This document shows positions 32,309 to 41,600 of a DNA stretch of 64,000 nucleotides, piece after piece. The notes beneath the pieces are model-generated. The model was not told the origin of the DNA. It made no database searches and saw only the letters and a list, made by a program, of their open reading frames with translations. Source of the stretch: Chryseobacterium culicis (GTDB lineage Bacteria > Bacteroidota > Bacteroidia > Flavobacteriales > Weeksellaceae); assembly GCF_900108365.1 (NCBI RefSeq), contig NZ_FNWQ01000004.1:1-64000 (forward strand), in the 5' to 3' direction. A program made the position numbers and the translations under genes. Each line of letters starts with the position of its first letter. Position 1 is the first letter of the stretch.

Positions 32309-34636
32309 TTATTTTTTAATGGCTTTGATCGTCTGCTTGGAACCGTCCTTCATTTCAAGGGTTATCATATAAACACCCTGCATTAAGTCTCTTAAATGAA
32401 CTGTAGATTCAGGGTTGGAAATAGTTTTCACTAATCTTCCCGCAGCATCTGTTACAGACACATTTTTCACATTTTTCACATCAGAGATATTCACTATATC
32501 CGTAAATGGATTAGGATATACTTTAAGATTATTTTTTCCAACAGCAACTTCAGATGTAGAGAGATTCGCATTATTAATACTGATATCATCTACATACAGA
32601 TTGTATTGATTGTTATCCGAATAGGCATTAAATCCGAAATAATACACTCCTGTTGCAGGAACTGTAAAGGTGATAGATTCTGTGTGAGCAGTCTCATCGT
32701 TAATGGCAGGATAGTCTGCTACAGAATTCGTCATTGCCGATGCAGCAGGTGATGTTCCGTAAGCTACTTTTAATTTTTCTGCATAGGTAGTTGAATTATT
32801 TCCATACTTATAGCTGATGGTATACTGTACCCCAGCGGTAAGACTCAATCCCTGTGTATAGAACCACGCATTGGCAGGATTTAAAGAGTTATAGTGATAT
32901 CTCAATACATTGGTCGTAAAGCCCTGACTGTCTGAAGGCGGGTCTGCTGTTTCCCAGTTATTTCCAGATCCCGCATTAACAGCTGTTGTACAGCCTGGAA
33001 GAGCGGGAACTGAAACATTTTCAAAATCAAGTGTATACGGTAAACCTGTGCTTAAGCAAAGAGTAGTAAATGTAGCACTGTTACTCCAAACGCTTGTACT
33101 GGTAGCTGTACAAGCTGATCTTACCCATACATAATACGTAGTAGCGGCAGCTAAACCAGGAATATTATAAGTAGTTGCCGTAATTCCTGTAAAATTAGGT
33201 GTACTTGTCGCTGTAGGTGCTGTATTGGTTGTACTGTAATAAATATCATAACCATTTGCAGGTACAGGAGTAGCAGCCGTCCATGAAACTGTAGCTCCGT
33301 TTGCTGCAATATTTGACATGGTAACTGCTGTAGGTTCGCTGCATGCAGGTGCCAGACCTATGTTGATATCATCAACATACAGCTGGTTCATATTGGCATC
33401 AGAATATGCCTGAAATCCAAAATAGTATACACCTGTAGTGGATGGCGTGAAGTTGACAAAGGTATCTGTTGCCGTACTGGAAACAATATTAGGATGATCT
33501 GCCAATACAGTGGTCATTCCTGCACCTGAAGCAGAAGTTCCATAGGCAACTTTTAGTTTTTCTTCATATACGAATCCTTCTGCATTGGCATATTTATACT
33601 TGATTCGGTATGCCACCCCTGCAGTAAGATTAATTCCATTCGTGAAGAACCATGTATCTGCATTATTCGCATAATCATAAGAATACTGAAGAACATTGCC
33701 GGTGAATCCCTGATCATTAAGATCACCGGTTTTCCACATATTTCCTGACCCGTCATTTACCACCGAAGTACAGCCAGGAAGATCAGGAGGGGTTATACTT
33801 TCAAAATCTAATGCATAAGGAACTCCCACAGAAACACAGGATGTCATAAATGTTGCAGCTGAAGACCATGCGCTTTTATCTGATGCGCTGCATGCAGAAC
33901 GCACCCATACATAATAAGCGGTAGCTGGAGTAAGTGTAGAAGGCAGGTTCACACTGGTTGCAGTACTGGTTCCGGACACTGTCACTGTTGCTGAAGGGTA
34001 AGTGTTTGAGGTTGAGTAATAGTATTCATAGCCATTAGCAGGAGCAGATGCCGGAGCAGTCCATGAAACCTGAGCGGTATTGCTCGTAACTCCAGATACC
34101 GTTAAGGCTGTTGGAGCAAAACAAGTAGGAACAGCTCCAATTACAACTGTGTAATCATGAGCTTCTCCATAACCGTCAATATTACAGGGAATAGGATCAC
34201 CGGAGAATTTATCTCCAACTCTCATTCTGTAGGTACCTGGAGTGACTGTAGCCGGGATTACTATCTGTCCTGCTGTTATATTAGCACCGCCTACAAAATC
34301 ACTGCTTGCAGAAGCTACCAGCTCAGGAGCGGCATCATCAAATGTTCCGTCATTATTAAAGTCTATCCAAATGCGTACATTCTGATCACTGTAATCATGT
34401 TTAACTGTAAAATCATAGCTTAAACCGGCATTCATGGTAATGGTCATAGAAGTGTAATCTCCATACGCTCCTGCAGAACAGCCTGTATCCTGATGATCAA
34501 GTCCCGCACCCAGAATTTTAAAAGTATCGATCATATCTCCTCCACTACATCCACTGGCAAATGCCGGCGTACAGTAAGTTTGTGCGGAGGATAAAAAGCC
34601 GGTCATTAAGAAACCAACGAGTAAAATATTTTTCAT
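32309..34636 (-). CDS. T9SS type A multidomain surface protein (GEVED, FN3, anchor-J)
   Basis: 775 residues. Signal peptide (about 1-19, ending Ser-Ser-Ala-Gln). A GEVED domain comes first (about 25-165; 'WIDFNNDGTFDDAAPELV', 'PGTYRMRVGDKFS', 'GYGEAHDYTVVI'). Then two copies of a fibronectin type III plus choice-of-anchor J pair follow (FN3 'APTALTVSGVTSNTAQVSWT' near 172-265, jelly-roll near 270-430, and repeats to about 685). The C-terminal type A sorting domain has 'VYPNPFTD', 'VSVTDAAGRLVKTI' and 'GVYMITLEMKDGSKQ'. T9SS would export it and anchor it to the outer surface. It has no catalytic domain, so an adhesin or glycan-binding role is likely. The sorting domain is very like that of the next gene. 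Confidence 0.92.
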   Translation of the reverse strand: MKNILLVGFLMTGFLSSAQTYCTPAFASGCSGGDMIDTFKILGAGLDHQDTGCSAGAYGDYTSMTITMNAGLSYDFTVKHDYSDQNVRIWIDFNNDGTFDDAAPELVASASSDFVGGANITAGQIVIPATVTPGTYRMRVGDKFSGDPIPCNIDGYGEAHDYTVVIGAVPTCFAPTALTVSGVTSNTAQVSWTAPASAPANGYEYYYSTSNTYPSATVTVSGTSTATSVNLPSTLTPATAYYVWVRSACSASDKSAWSSAATFMTSCVSVGVPYALDFESITPPDLPGCTSVVNDGSGNMWKTGDLNDQGFTGNVLQYSYDYANNADTWFFTNGINLTAGVAYRIKYKYANAEGFVYEEKLKVAYGTSASGAGMTTVLADHPNIVSSTATDTFVNFTPSTTGVYYFGFQAYSDANMNQLYVDDINIGLAPACSEPTAVTMSNIAANGATVSWTAATPVPANGYDIYYSTTNTAPTATSTPNFTGITATTYNIPGLAAATTYYVWVRSACTATSTSVWSNSATFTTLCLSTGLPYTLDFENVSVPALPGCTTAVNAGSGNNWETADPPSDSQGFTTNVLRYHYNSLNPANAWFYTQGLSLTAGVQYTISYKYGNNSTTYAEKLKVAYGTSPAASAMTNSVADYPAINDETAHTESITFTVPATGVYYFGFNAYSDNNQYNLYVDDISINNANLSTSEVAVGKNNLKVYPNPFTDIVNISDVKNVKNVSVTDAAGRLVKTISNPESTVHLRDLMQGVYMITLEMKDGSKQTIKAIKK

Positions 34637-34657
34637 ATAACAATATTATTAGTTAAT

Positions 34658-34665
34658 CAAATCTA
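34658..34665 (-). promoter_or_regulatory. Candidate -7 promoter box
   Basis: TAGATTTG on the minus strand matches TAnnTTTG, 21 bases upstream of the start at 34636, with a TTTG 15 bases further up (34684-34681), slightly closer than usual. Confidence 0.45.
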
Positions 34666-34758
34666 GTTAAAAATCATCAACAAAAAAAATACAATTATTA
34701 CTATATGACAACATATTCGCATTTTTATTTAATAATAAATAATTTACATTAAAAAAAA

Positions 34759-34783
34759 GAGACTGCTCAGGTTGAGCAGTCTC
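34759..34783 (-). terminator. Terminator after the 1179-residue T9SS gene
   Basis: 11-base perfect stem (34759-34769 with 34773-34783) with a 3-base loop and eight T's on the minus strand, 24 bases past the stop at 34807. Confidence 0.93.
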
Positions 34784-34806
34784 ACTTTCATATTTTTTAA
34801 AGATTT

Positions 34807-37800
34807 TTATTTTTTAATTGCCTTAACAGTCTGTTTAGAGCCGTCTTTCATATTTAATACGATCAAATACAATCCTTCCTTAAGATCTCTTAGTTGAAGA
34901 ACTGATGAAGGTTTTTCAATAGTTTTAACCAATCTTCCAGAAACATCAATAACAGAAACAGATTGTACTTTAGACACATCCGAGATTGTTAGCGTATCTG
35001 TAAACGGATTAGGATATAGATTAATCTTATTCTCTTTTACTGCAGTTTCAGAAGTTGCCAAATTAGGATTTTGTTTTACTTCAACATTATCTAAAAGAAG
35101 ATCATCATAATAGTATCCATTACCACTTACATTTTTATCTACAGTAAATCTCACCTGGATGGTAGCTCCAATATAGGAAGCTGCTAAAGGTACAGCAACT
35201 GTTCTCCACTGATTTAAGTTTGTATTATCGCTAAAAATAGTCACCCAACCATTTCCGTCATTAACTTCCACAGTAAGTTTATTGTTATCATATGTAGAAA
35301 CACCTACCGTTGTTGTAGAGGATGTTGAATGATTTTTAAACCAGTCAAAAGAGACAATCGGAGCTGTTAATCCTGCTAGATTTACAGGAGGCGTAACCAG
35401 CTGTACAGTGTTTGCACCTGCTCCTGAATATGGCGAACTTGCATCTACCCATGCATAGGTACCTGCCGCTTTTCCATTATTAGCCGGACTTGCGCCATAC
35501 TCTGCAGATCCTAAGAACTTCCAGAAAAGAGTGGCATCTGTAGTTGTTGCTGTCGGATTTATATTGTTCCAGCAGTTTGGCATTACTCCGTTATCAAAGT
35601 TCTGGGCAAAAGGAGCCATTACTGTACTACAGGCTGTATTGAAAATAGCCGGTCCCACCCAGGGGCTCTTATCTGTAGTACTGCAAACAGATCTTACCCA
35701 AACATTGTATGTACTATTTGAAGCCAGCCCGGATAAAGGAGCTGAAGTTGTATTGCTGGTTCCACTGGCCTGTGTAGCGGCAGTAGGAATTGTGTTAGTG
35801 GTATTGTAATAATATTCGTAACCGTTAGCTGGCGGTGCAGCAGGAGCTGTCCAGGACAGATCTGCTGTAGAAACCGTAGGGTTAGCCACTACAGGAGAAG
35901 CCGGTTCCGGGCAAGTTGGTATCGCTTCTACCACAAAATCGTCAACGTGGAAGTCAATATCCGGAGTATTGGAGCTTGTAGTTGCTACAAAAGCAATTTT
36001 AACATTCCCCGAATATCCAGTAAGGTTTATTGTTTCTACCTGCCCTGTACTGGAATAAGTTGCCGCTCCCGTGTAAGTTTTAATAACGTTTGTATTACTC
36101 CATGTAGTACCACCATCTGTAGAGACAATCACTCGAACCTGATGAGTACCTAAAGTTGTTTGTGAAGTAGTTCCCAAATAACTGGTAACAGCAATTTTAT
36201 ACTTCATTCTGAACAGACCTGGGGTAACTCCGAGATTAATTGGTTGAGAAATCAGCCAATCTCCGGTATTGGTTCCATATAAATTGATTCTTACGGCTGC
36301 GTTAGATCCTGCATTGGCAAAACCGGCCTCCGTAGCCCATTTGCTTGATCCGTATGTTAGAGTAGATGAGGCTGTAACATCTCCTTTAGCAACTGACCAG
36401 CACATTGGAGTAAATGCGGTAAAGCTTTGCAGTACCGTTGGGGCATTTTCTGCACTACAAACCGTTGTAAAATTACGTTCCGTACATGAAGCTGAGTTAC
36501 TTGTTGATGTATAAGCGTTAACGGTATAGTAATATTTTGTGGCATTATTTAACGGCGTGGAAAGTGTATAAGTTGTAACATTTCCTAAATCAACATTATT
36601 CATCACATCAGTTCCTCCCGTTGTAGTACCGATAGAAAGTTTATATCCGGTGGCATCTGTTACCGCTCCCCAGGTGAATGTAGGTGTTACGGAAACGCCT
36701 GTTGAAGATGATGATGGTGCCGTAACGGAAGGACAGCCGATATTTTTAGTTACGAATGATATTGAGTTACATGCACTAGCCGTACCGTTGCTATTGGATG
36801 GCTGTATTGTTACATAATACGTAGTGTTATACAATAACTGGCTTGCTGCCGGAAGTGTATATGTAACCACATTTCCTACATCTACTGCGTTCATCACATT
36901 AGTACCCCCTGGTGTAGTTCCAACGCTTAGTTTGTAGGAAGTTGCTCCAGCTGTAGGATTCCATTTGATATTTGGTGTTACTGATACTCCTGTTGCGGCA
37001 TTGGCAGGTGCTGTTATTACTGTACAATCTGGAATTGTAATAGCGGAAATTTTAACGTTATCTACGTAGATATCATCACTCCCGTTATCTCCTTTAGCCA
37101 AAAACCTTACGATTGCATTCGGACTCGATGATCCCAAATCCAAAAAGTTAGAAGTCCATGATGCTGCAACACCTAAAGCAGAACCTACATCAGTAAATGT
37201 ATTTCCTCCGTCAGTAGAGATCTGAATTTTTAAAACATCTGTTCCGGAAGGGTTGATATAATCAAAACTTAAGTATCTGTTTCCTGTACCCGTGGATAGG
37301 TTGACATATAAGTCCATATATCCAGAAGCATACTGACAGTTGTACGAGTGAAATCTTGCAGCGGGAGTTACAGCTGGCGTACCGACTGTAGCAGATCCAC
37401 CAGTACCAGACCATCCAGAAGCCGAAGCAAAACCTGTTGTTGCAATATCGCTCTGTCTCCATGCATTATCTCCTCTCGCCGGCCATGTTCTCCAATAATT
37501 GGCATTGGGCAGATCTGCGGTTGAATTGCCATTTTCCCAGGTACTGAAGCTCTCTGTAAAAGGTAATGCAGCATATGATACAGGAGCTGCCTGCCATGTT
37601 CCCGGAGTGTAAGTAAATGTCAATCCGGAGGCAGGAACTGTTGTTCCGTTTGTAGTTCCTAAAGTAGCCGTGGAGCTGTTTGCAGTTCCTACAGCAAGAG
37701 AGGTCCAGTTTGTTCCTGTTAAATTATTTACATCAGAACTTTCCGATCCTCTTATCCCTACCTGTCCGGTAAGAGTTGCAGTTCCGGAAACACAGTTTCC

Positions 37801-38346
37801 ATATACAATAGCAATTGTCTTTGCAGTAAGATCTAATTGAATCTGAAAATTAAGAATCTGTGCTGAAGAAGCTGAATTACCCTGCACATCTTTATACTGC
37901 ACAATAAATTTCGAACCAATTGTTTCATAGGCAATTTCAGATGTTGTAGTATTTGCATTGCGCAGGTTGACAGCAAAACCTGCAAAAGCTCCATCATACG
38001 TCGTTGGTGAGATATCTGAAGATAATCCTGTGTAAGTAGAACCTGAAGCAGGAACGCCAAACGTAATAAATCCATTGTTACTGATGTAAACAGAATTATA
38101 CTTCTGGTTATTAAAAGTAAAGGAACCCGGCAGTGAAATAGCTCCTGATACCAAATCCGTTCCTATTGTTGCACCAGACTGCCATATTGTCCTGTTTGCA
38201 GATAAGGGTGTATAAGTCCCGGAAGACTGCGCAAAGCCATATCCGTTACTTGTATTAGGGGCGGCAAGCTGAGGCGGGCCCACCTGTGCTGATCCACAAA
38301 AATAAAATGCGGTCATACACGAAAGTAATAATCTCTTCATATACAT
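34807..38346 (-). CDS. T9SS type A multidomain surface protein (FN3, anchor-J)
   Basis: 1179 residues. Signal peptide (about 1-20, ending Gly-Ser-Ala-Gln); the ATG two codons in (38340) gives the more standard Met-Lys-Arg start. A beta-sandwich region (about 40-250) precedes several choice-of-anchor J-like domains (near 265-430, 660-840 and 945-1090) separated by FN3-like modules ('TGVSVTP...W.A.TGATGYKLS' pairs near 450-640; 'TCPEPASPVVANPTVSTADL' near 850). The type A sorting domain at the end reads 'INLYPNPFTDTLTISD', 'GLYLIVLNMKDGSKQ' and 'TVKAIKK', nearly matching the neighbour's. No enzyme domain is visible. It and the 775-residue protein are independent transcripts with a shared tail. 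Confidence 0.9.
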   Translation of the reverse strand: MYMKRLLLSCMTAFYFCGSAQVGPPQLAAPNTSNGYGFAQSSGTYTPLSANRTIWQSGATIGTDLVSGAISLPGSFTFNNQKYNSVYISNNGFITFGVPASGSTYTGLSSDISPTTYDGAFAGFAVNLRNANTTTSEIAYETIGSKFIVQYKDVQGNSASSAQILNFQIQLDLTAKTIAIVYGNCVSGTATLTGQVGIRGSESSDVNNLTGTNWTSLAVGTANSSTATLGTTNGTTVPASGLTFTYTPGTWQAAPVSYAALPFTESFSTWENGNSTADLPNANYWRTWPARGDNAWRQSDIATTGFASASGWSGTGGSATVGTPAVTPAARFHSYNCQYASGYMDLYVNLSTGTGNRYLSFDYINPSGTDVLKIQISTDGGNTFTDVGSALGVAASWTSNFLDLGSSSPNAIVRFLAKGDNGSDDIYVDNVKISAITIPDCTVITAPANAATGVSVTPNIKWNPTAGATSYKLSVGTTPGGTNVMNAVDVGNVVTYTLPAASQLLYNTTYYVTIQPSNSNGTASACNSISFVTKNIGCPSVTAPSSSSTGVSVTPTFTWGAVTDATGYKLSIGTTTGGTDVMNNVDLGNVTTYTLSTPLNNATKYYYTVNAYTSTSNSASCTERNFTTVCSAENAPTVLQSFTAFTPMCWSVAKGDVTASSTLTYGSSKWATEAGFANAGSNAAVRINLYGTNTGDWLISQPINLGVTPGLFRMKYKIAVTSYLGTTSQTTLGTHQVRVIVSTDGGTTWSNTNVIKTYTGAATYSSTGQVETINLTGYSGNVKIAFVATTSSNTPDIDFHVDDFVVEAIPTCPEPASPVVANPTVSTADLSWTAPAAPPANGYEYYYNTTNTIPTAATQASGTSNTTSAPLSGLASNSTYNVWVRSVCSTTDKSPWVGPAIFNTACSTVMAPFAQNFDNGVMPNCWNNINPTATTTDATLFWKFLGSAEYGASPANNGKAAGTYAWVDASSPYSGAGANTVQLVTPPVNLAGLTAPIVSFDWFKNHSTSSTTTVGVSTYDNNKLTVEVNDGNGWVTIFSDNTNLNQWRTVAVPLAASYIGATIQVRFTVDKNVSGNGYYYDDLLLDNVEVKQNPNLATSETAVKENKINLYPNPFTDTLTISDVSKVQSVSVIDVSGRLVKTIEKPSSVLQLRDLKEGLYLIVLNMKDGSKQTVKAIKK

Positions 38347-38642
38347 TAATAATAAAAGTTAGGGCTGTAAATGTATAAATATAAATTAGATTATTAATAA
38401 TATTATTAAAAAATATCATAAAATATTGAACAATAAAAAATAAAACCATCATTAAAATACAATAAAATCAAACGTTTATTTAATTTTAACAATTATTTCG
38501 CAATTTGTTGAAAAATATTAATTAACTGATAATCAATTTACTATATTACCATATAATAAGAATAGACTTCAGAAAATTTTTCTGTTTAACATAAAAACAC
38601 ATTTATAAATTTTCATCATTATATTTAATATATAGACAAAAA

Positions 38643-38666
38643 AAAGAGCAGCTAAAGCCACTCTTT
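38643..38666 (-). terminator. Weak terminator after dnaE, and surrounding AT-rich gap
   Basis: AAAGAG (38643-38648) pairs with CTCTTT (38661-38666) with interior mismatches, followed on the minus strand by seven or more T's. The whole stretch 38347-38685 is extremely AT-rich; it should hold the promoter of the 1179-residue gene, but the only -7-like boxes (for example TACATTTA near 38368 on the minus strand) are one base off consensus. Confidence 0.55.
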
Positions 38667-38685
38667 ATAAGAAAATATCTTTTTT

Positions 38686-41600
38686 TTAATTTAAGTAAAA
38701 CTCATATTTATTGAGAAGTTGAATTTCTTTAATCAGATCGCCATTAAGATCTACAGAATGTTTCATAGACTGCACTTCAATATGCGAATCATCTTCAAGG
38801 TTTTTAATAAAGAATTTCAGCTTTTGATTTCCCTTGTTTCTGTCGAGCACTGTTCTGAAAAAGTCGAGATCTTCCGGCCTTACATCCATCACATCCATTA
38901 CCAGAGATATACTTTTTGCAAATCTCTCAAATGCCTCCTGAAGCTCTATCACATCATTTACATTCACGAAGACTCTTCCATCTTTTACCTGAGCAAATTT
39001 GATCTTAAAAATAACAAACCGCTGAACTTCAAGCTTTTCCTTCAGCCTCATATAATCTCTGTCTCCCAATCTGAATGAATAGGATCCCGAATAATCCTCA
39101 AGCGTAACAAAAGCCACTTTTTCTCCACTTCTGAAACCATCCTGGACTCTATATTCTGTAATCAGGCCTGCAACTGTATATTCTTTTCCTCCGCCGCCAT
39201 TTTCTCTTTCTTTCTGAAGGGTTTTCCAGTCTTTCTTTTTCTCTTCAAAGAGTTCTTCCTGTTTATTTGAAAAAGCCTGTTCCTTGTAAGCGTCTACCTC
39301 ATCCAGATTCAGGAATAAGAAATTCCCTTTTGGCTCTGCCTTTTTAATCACCTCTTCCACTACTTCCTCTTCGCCTGCCACTACATCATCCGAAACAATC
39401 TCTGTAAGATCTACAGTATCATCCTGAGCCTCCGGTTCTAAAACAGGTGCTTCATCTGAAACGATCTTATCTTCGTTCTTCTCAAGAACCGATTTTTTGG
39501 AAAGCTGTCCCTGCATGAACTGAAACTGAAATTTAAATTCATCCAACGGATGGGCAGAAAGATAGAAACCAATGATTTCTTTTTCTTTATTAAGCTTATG
39601 CATATTCGGCCACTCCGGGCAGGGAGCTAATTTCGGCTGCTCAATCTGAACTTCTTCGGCAAAATCAGCAAAGAGAGAATGCTCCATTTCATTCTTGCTT
39701 TCCTGGAAGCTTTGTCCATACCTGATTAATCTTTCCAGGTTTGTTCTTCCGGCCATGTCTATATCGAAATACTGACCTCTGTGGAAAGAATCCAGTTCAT
39801 CAAAAGCTCCGGCCAGCACCAAACTCTCTGCTACCCTCTTGTTCATTTGGGAAGGCATTATTCTTTCGAAGAAGTCGTAAATATTTTTAAATCTTCCGTT
39901 TTCTCTTTCTCTTGTGATCCCTTCACTTGGCCCTTCACCAATTCCTTTAATGGCTCCCAATCCAAAACGGATCTGTCCTTTTTCGTTTACTGAGAATTTA
40001 TACTGTGATTCATTCACATCCGGCCCCAATACATCTACTCCCATACTTTTGCAGTCTTCCATGAACATGGTAATAGAGTCTGTATTGTTAATGTTATTAC
40101 TCATTACACTTGCCATATATTCAGCCGGATAATTTGCCTTAAGGTATGCGGTCTGATAAGCAATAAAGGCATAGCAGGTTGAGTGAGATTTATTGAAGGC
40201 ATATTCCGCAAAGGCTTTCCAGTCGTTCCAGATTTTCTCCAGCCTTTCTTCATTCAGGTTATTTTTTCGGCCTCCTTCAATGAACTTAGGATACATTTTG
40301 TTAAGAACATCAATTTGCTTTTTACCCATCGCTTTTCTCAAGGTATCGGCTTCACCTTTGGTAAAGTTGGCCAGTTTCTGGGACAAAAGCATTACCTGCT
40401 CCTGATAAACGGTAATCCCGTAGGTTTCTTTTAAATATTCTTCGGTTTCCGGTAAGTCATACACAATCTCTTCAATCCCATGCTTCCTGTTGATAAAGTT
40501 TGGGATATATTTAATCGGACCGGGACGGTACAGCGCATTCATGGCGATAAGATCGGCAAAAACTGTAGGCTTAAGCTCCCTCATGTACTTCTGCATCCCG
40601 GGACTTTCATATTGGAAAATCCCTACTGTTCTTCCTTCTTTAAACAGCTGATAGGTTTTAGCATCATCAAGCGGAATGAGATCCGGGTCAATATCTATAC
40701 CATGTCTGGCTTTTACCAGCTTCAGTGCATCTTTGATAATCGTCAGAGTTCTAAGTCCAAGGAAATCCATCTTCAGAAGACCGGCACTTTCCGCTACGGA
40801 GTTATCGAACTGTGACACCAGGATATCAGCATCCTTCGCTGCAATGGTTACCGGAACCAGGTTACTTACATCTTCCGGCGTGATGATTACACCGCAGGCG
40901 TGAATTCCGGTATTTCTGATGCAGCCCTCCATTTTTTTAGCACTGGCCAAAACTCCATGCCGGGCATCATCAGGGCTGTTAAGAACGTATCTCATTTCAT
41001 CAACAAGCATCTGTTCTTCCGGTTTTAATTTATCATATTTGGCTAAAGCTTTTGCAATGTTCATTCCCGGGCTCGGCGGAATCAGCTTGGCAATATTATT
41101 GGTATCAGGAATAGGAACATCCAGAACTCTTCCGGCATCTTTAATAGCAGATTTACCACCCAAAACCGAGTAGGTAATAATCTGGGCCACCTGAGTTTTA
41201 CCGTATTTGTCAACTACCCATTTGATAATTTTATCCCTCCCTTCATCGTCAAAGTCAATATCAATATCGGGCATTGAAACCCTTTCCGGATTAAGGAATC
41301 TCTCAAAAAGGAGATCATATTTAATAGGATCTACATTGGTAATTCCAATACAGTAAGCCACCGCAGACCCAGCAGCAGAACCCCTTCCGGGACCTACCCA
41401 AACCCCCATTTTGCGGGCTTCATTACAGAAATCCTGTACAATAAGGAAATATCCCGGATAACCGGTGTTGGCAATTACTTCAAGTTCGAAGTCAAGACGT
41501 TCTTTGATTTCATCGGTAATTCCGCCTGTAGACTCGTATCTTCTTTTTGCTCCTTCATATGTAAGGTAAGTAAGATAGGCCATCTCCCCTCTTTTTCCTC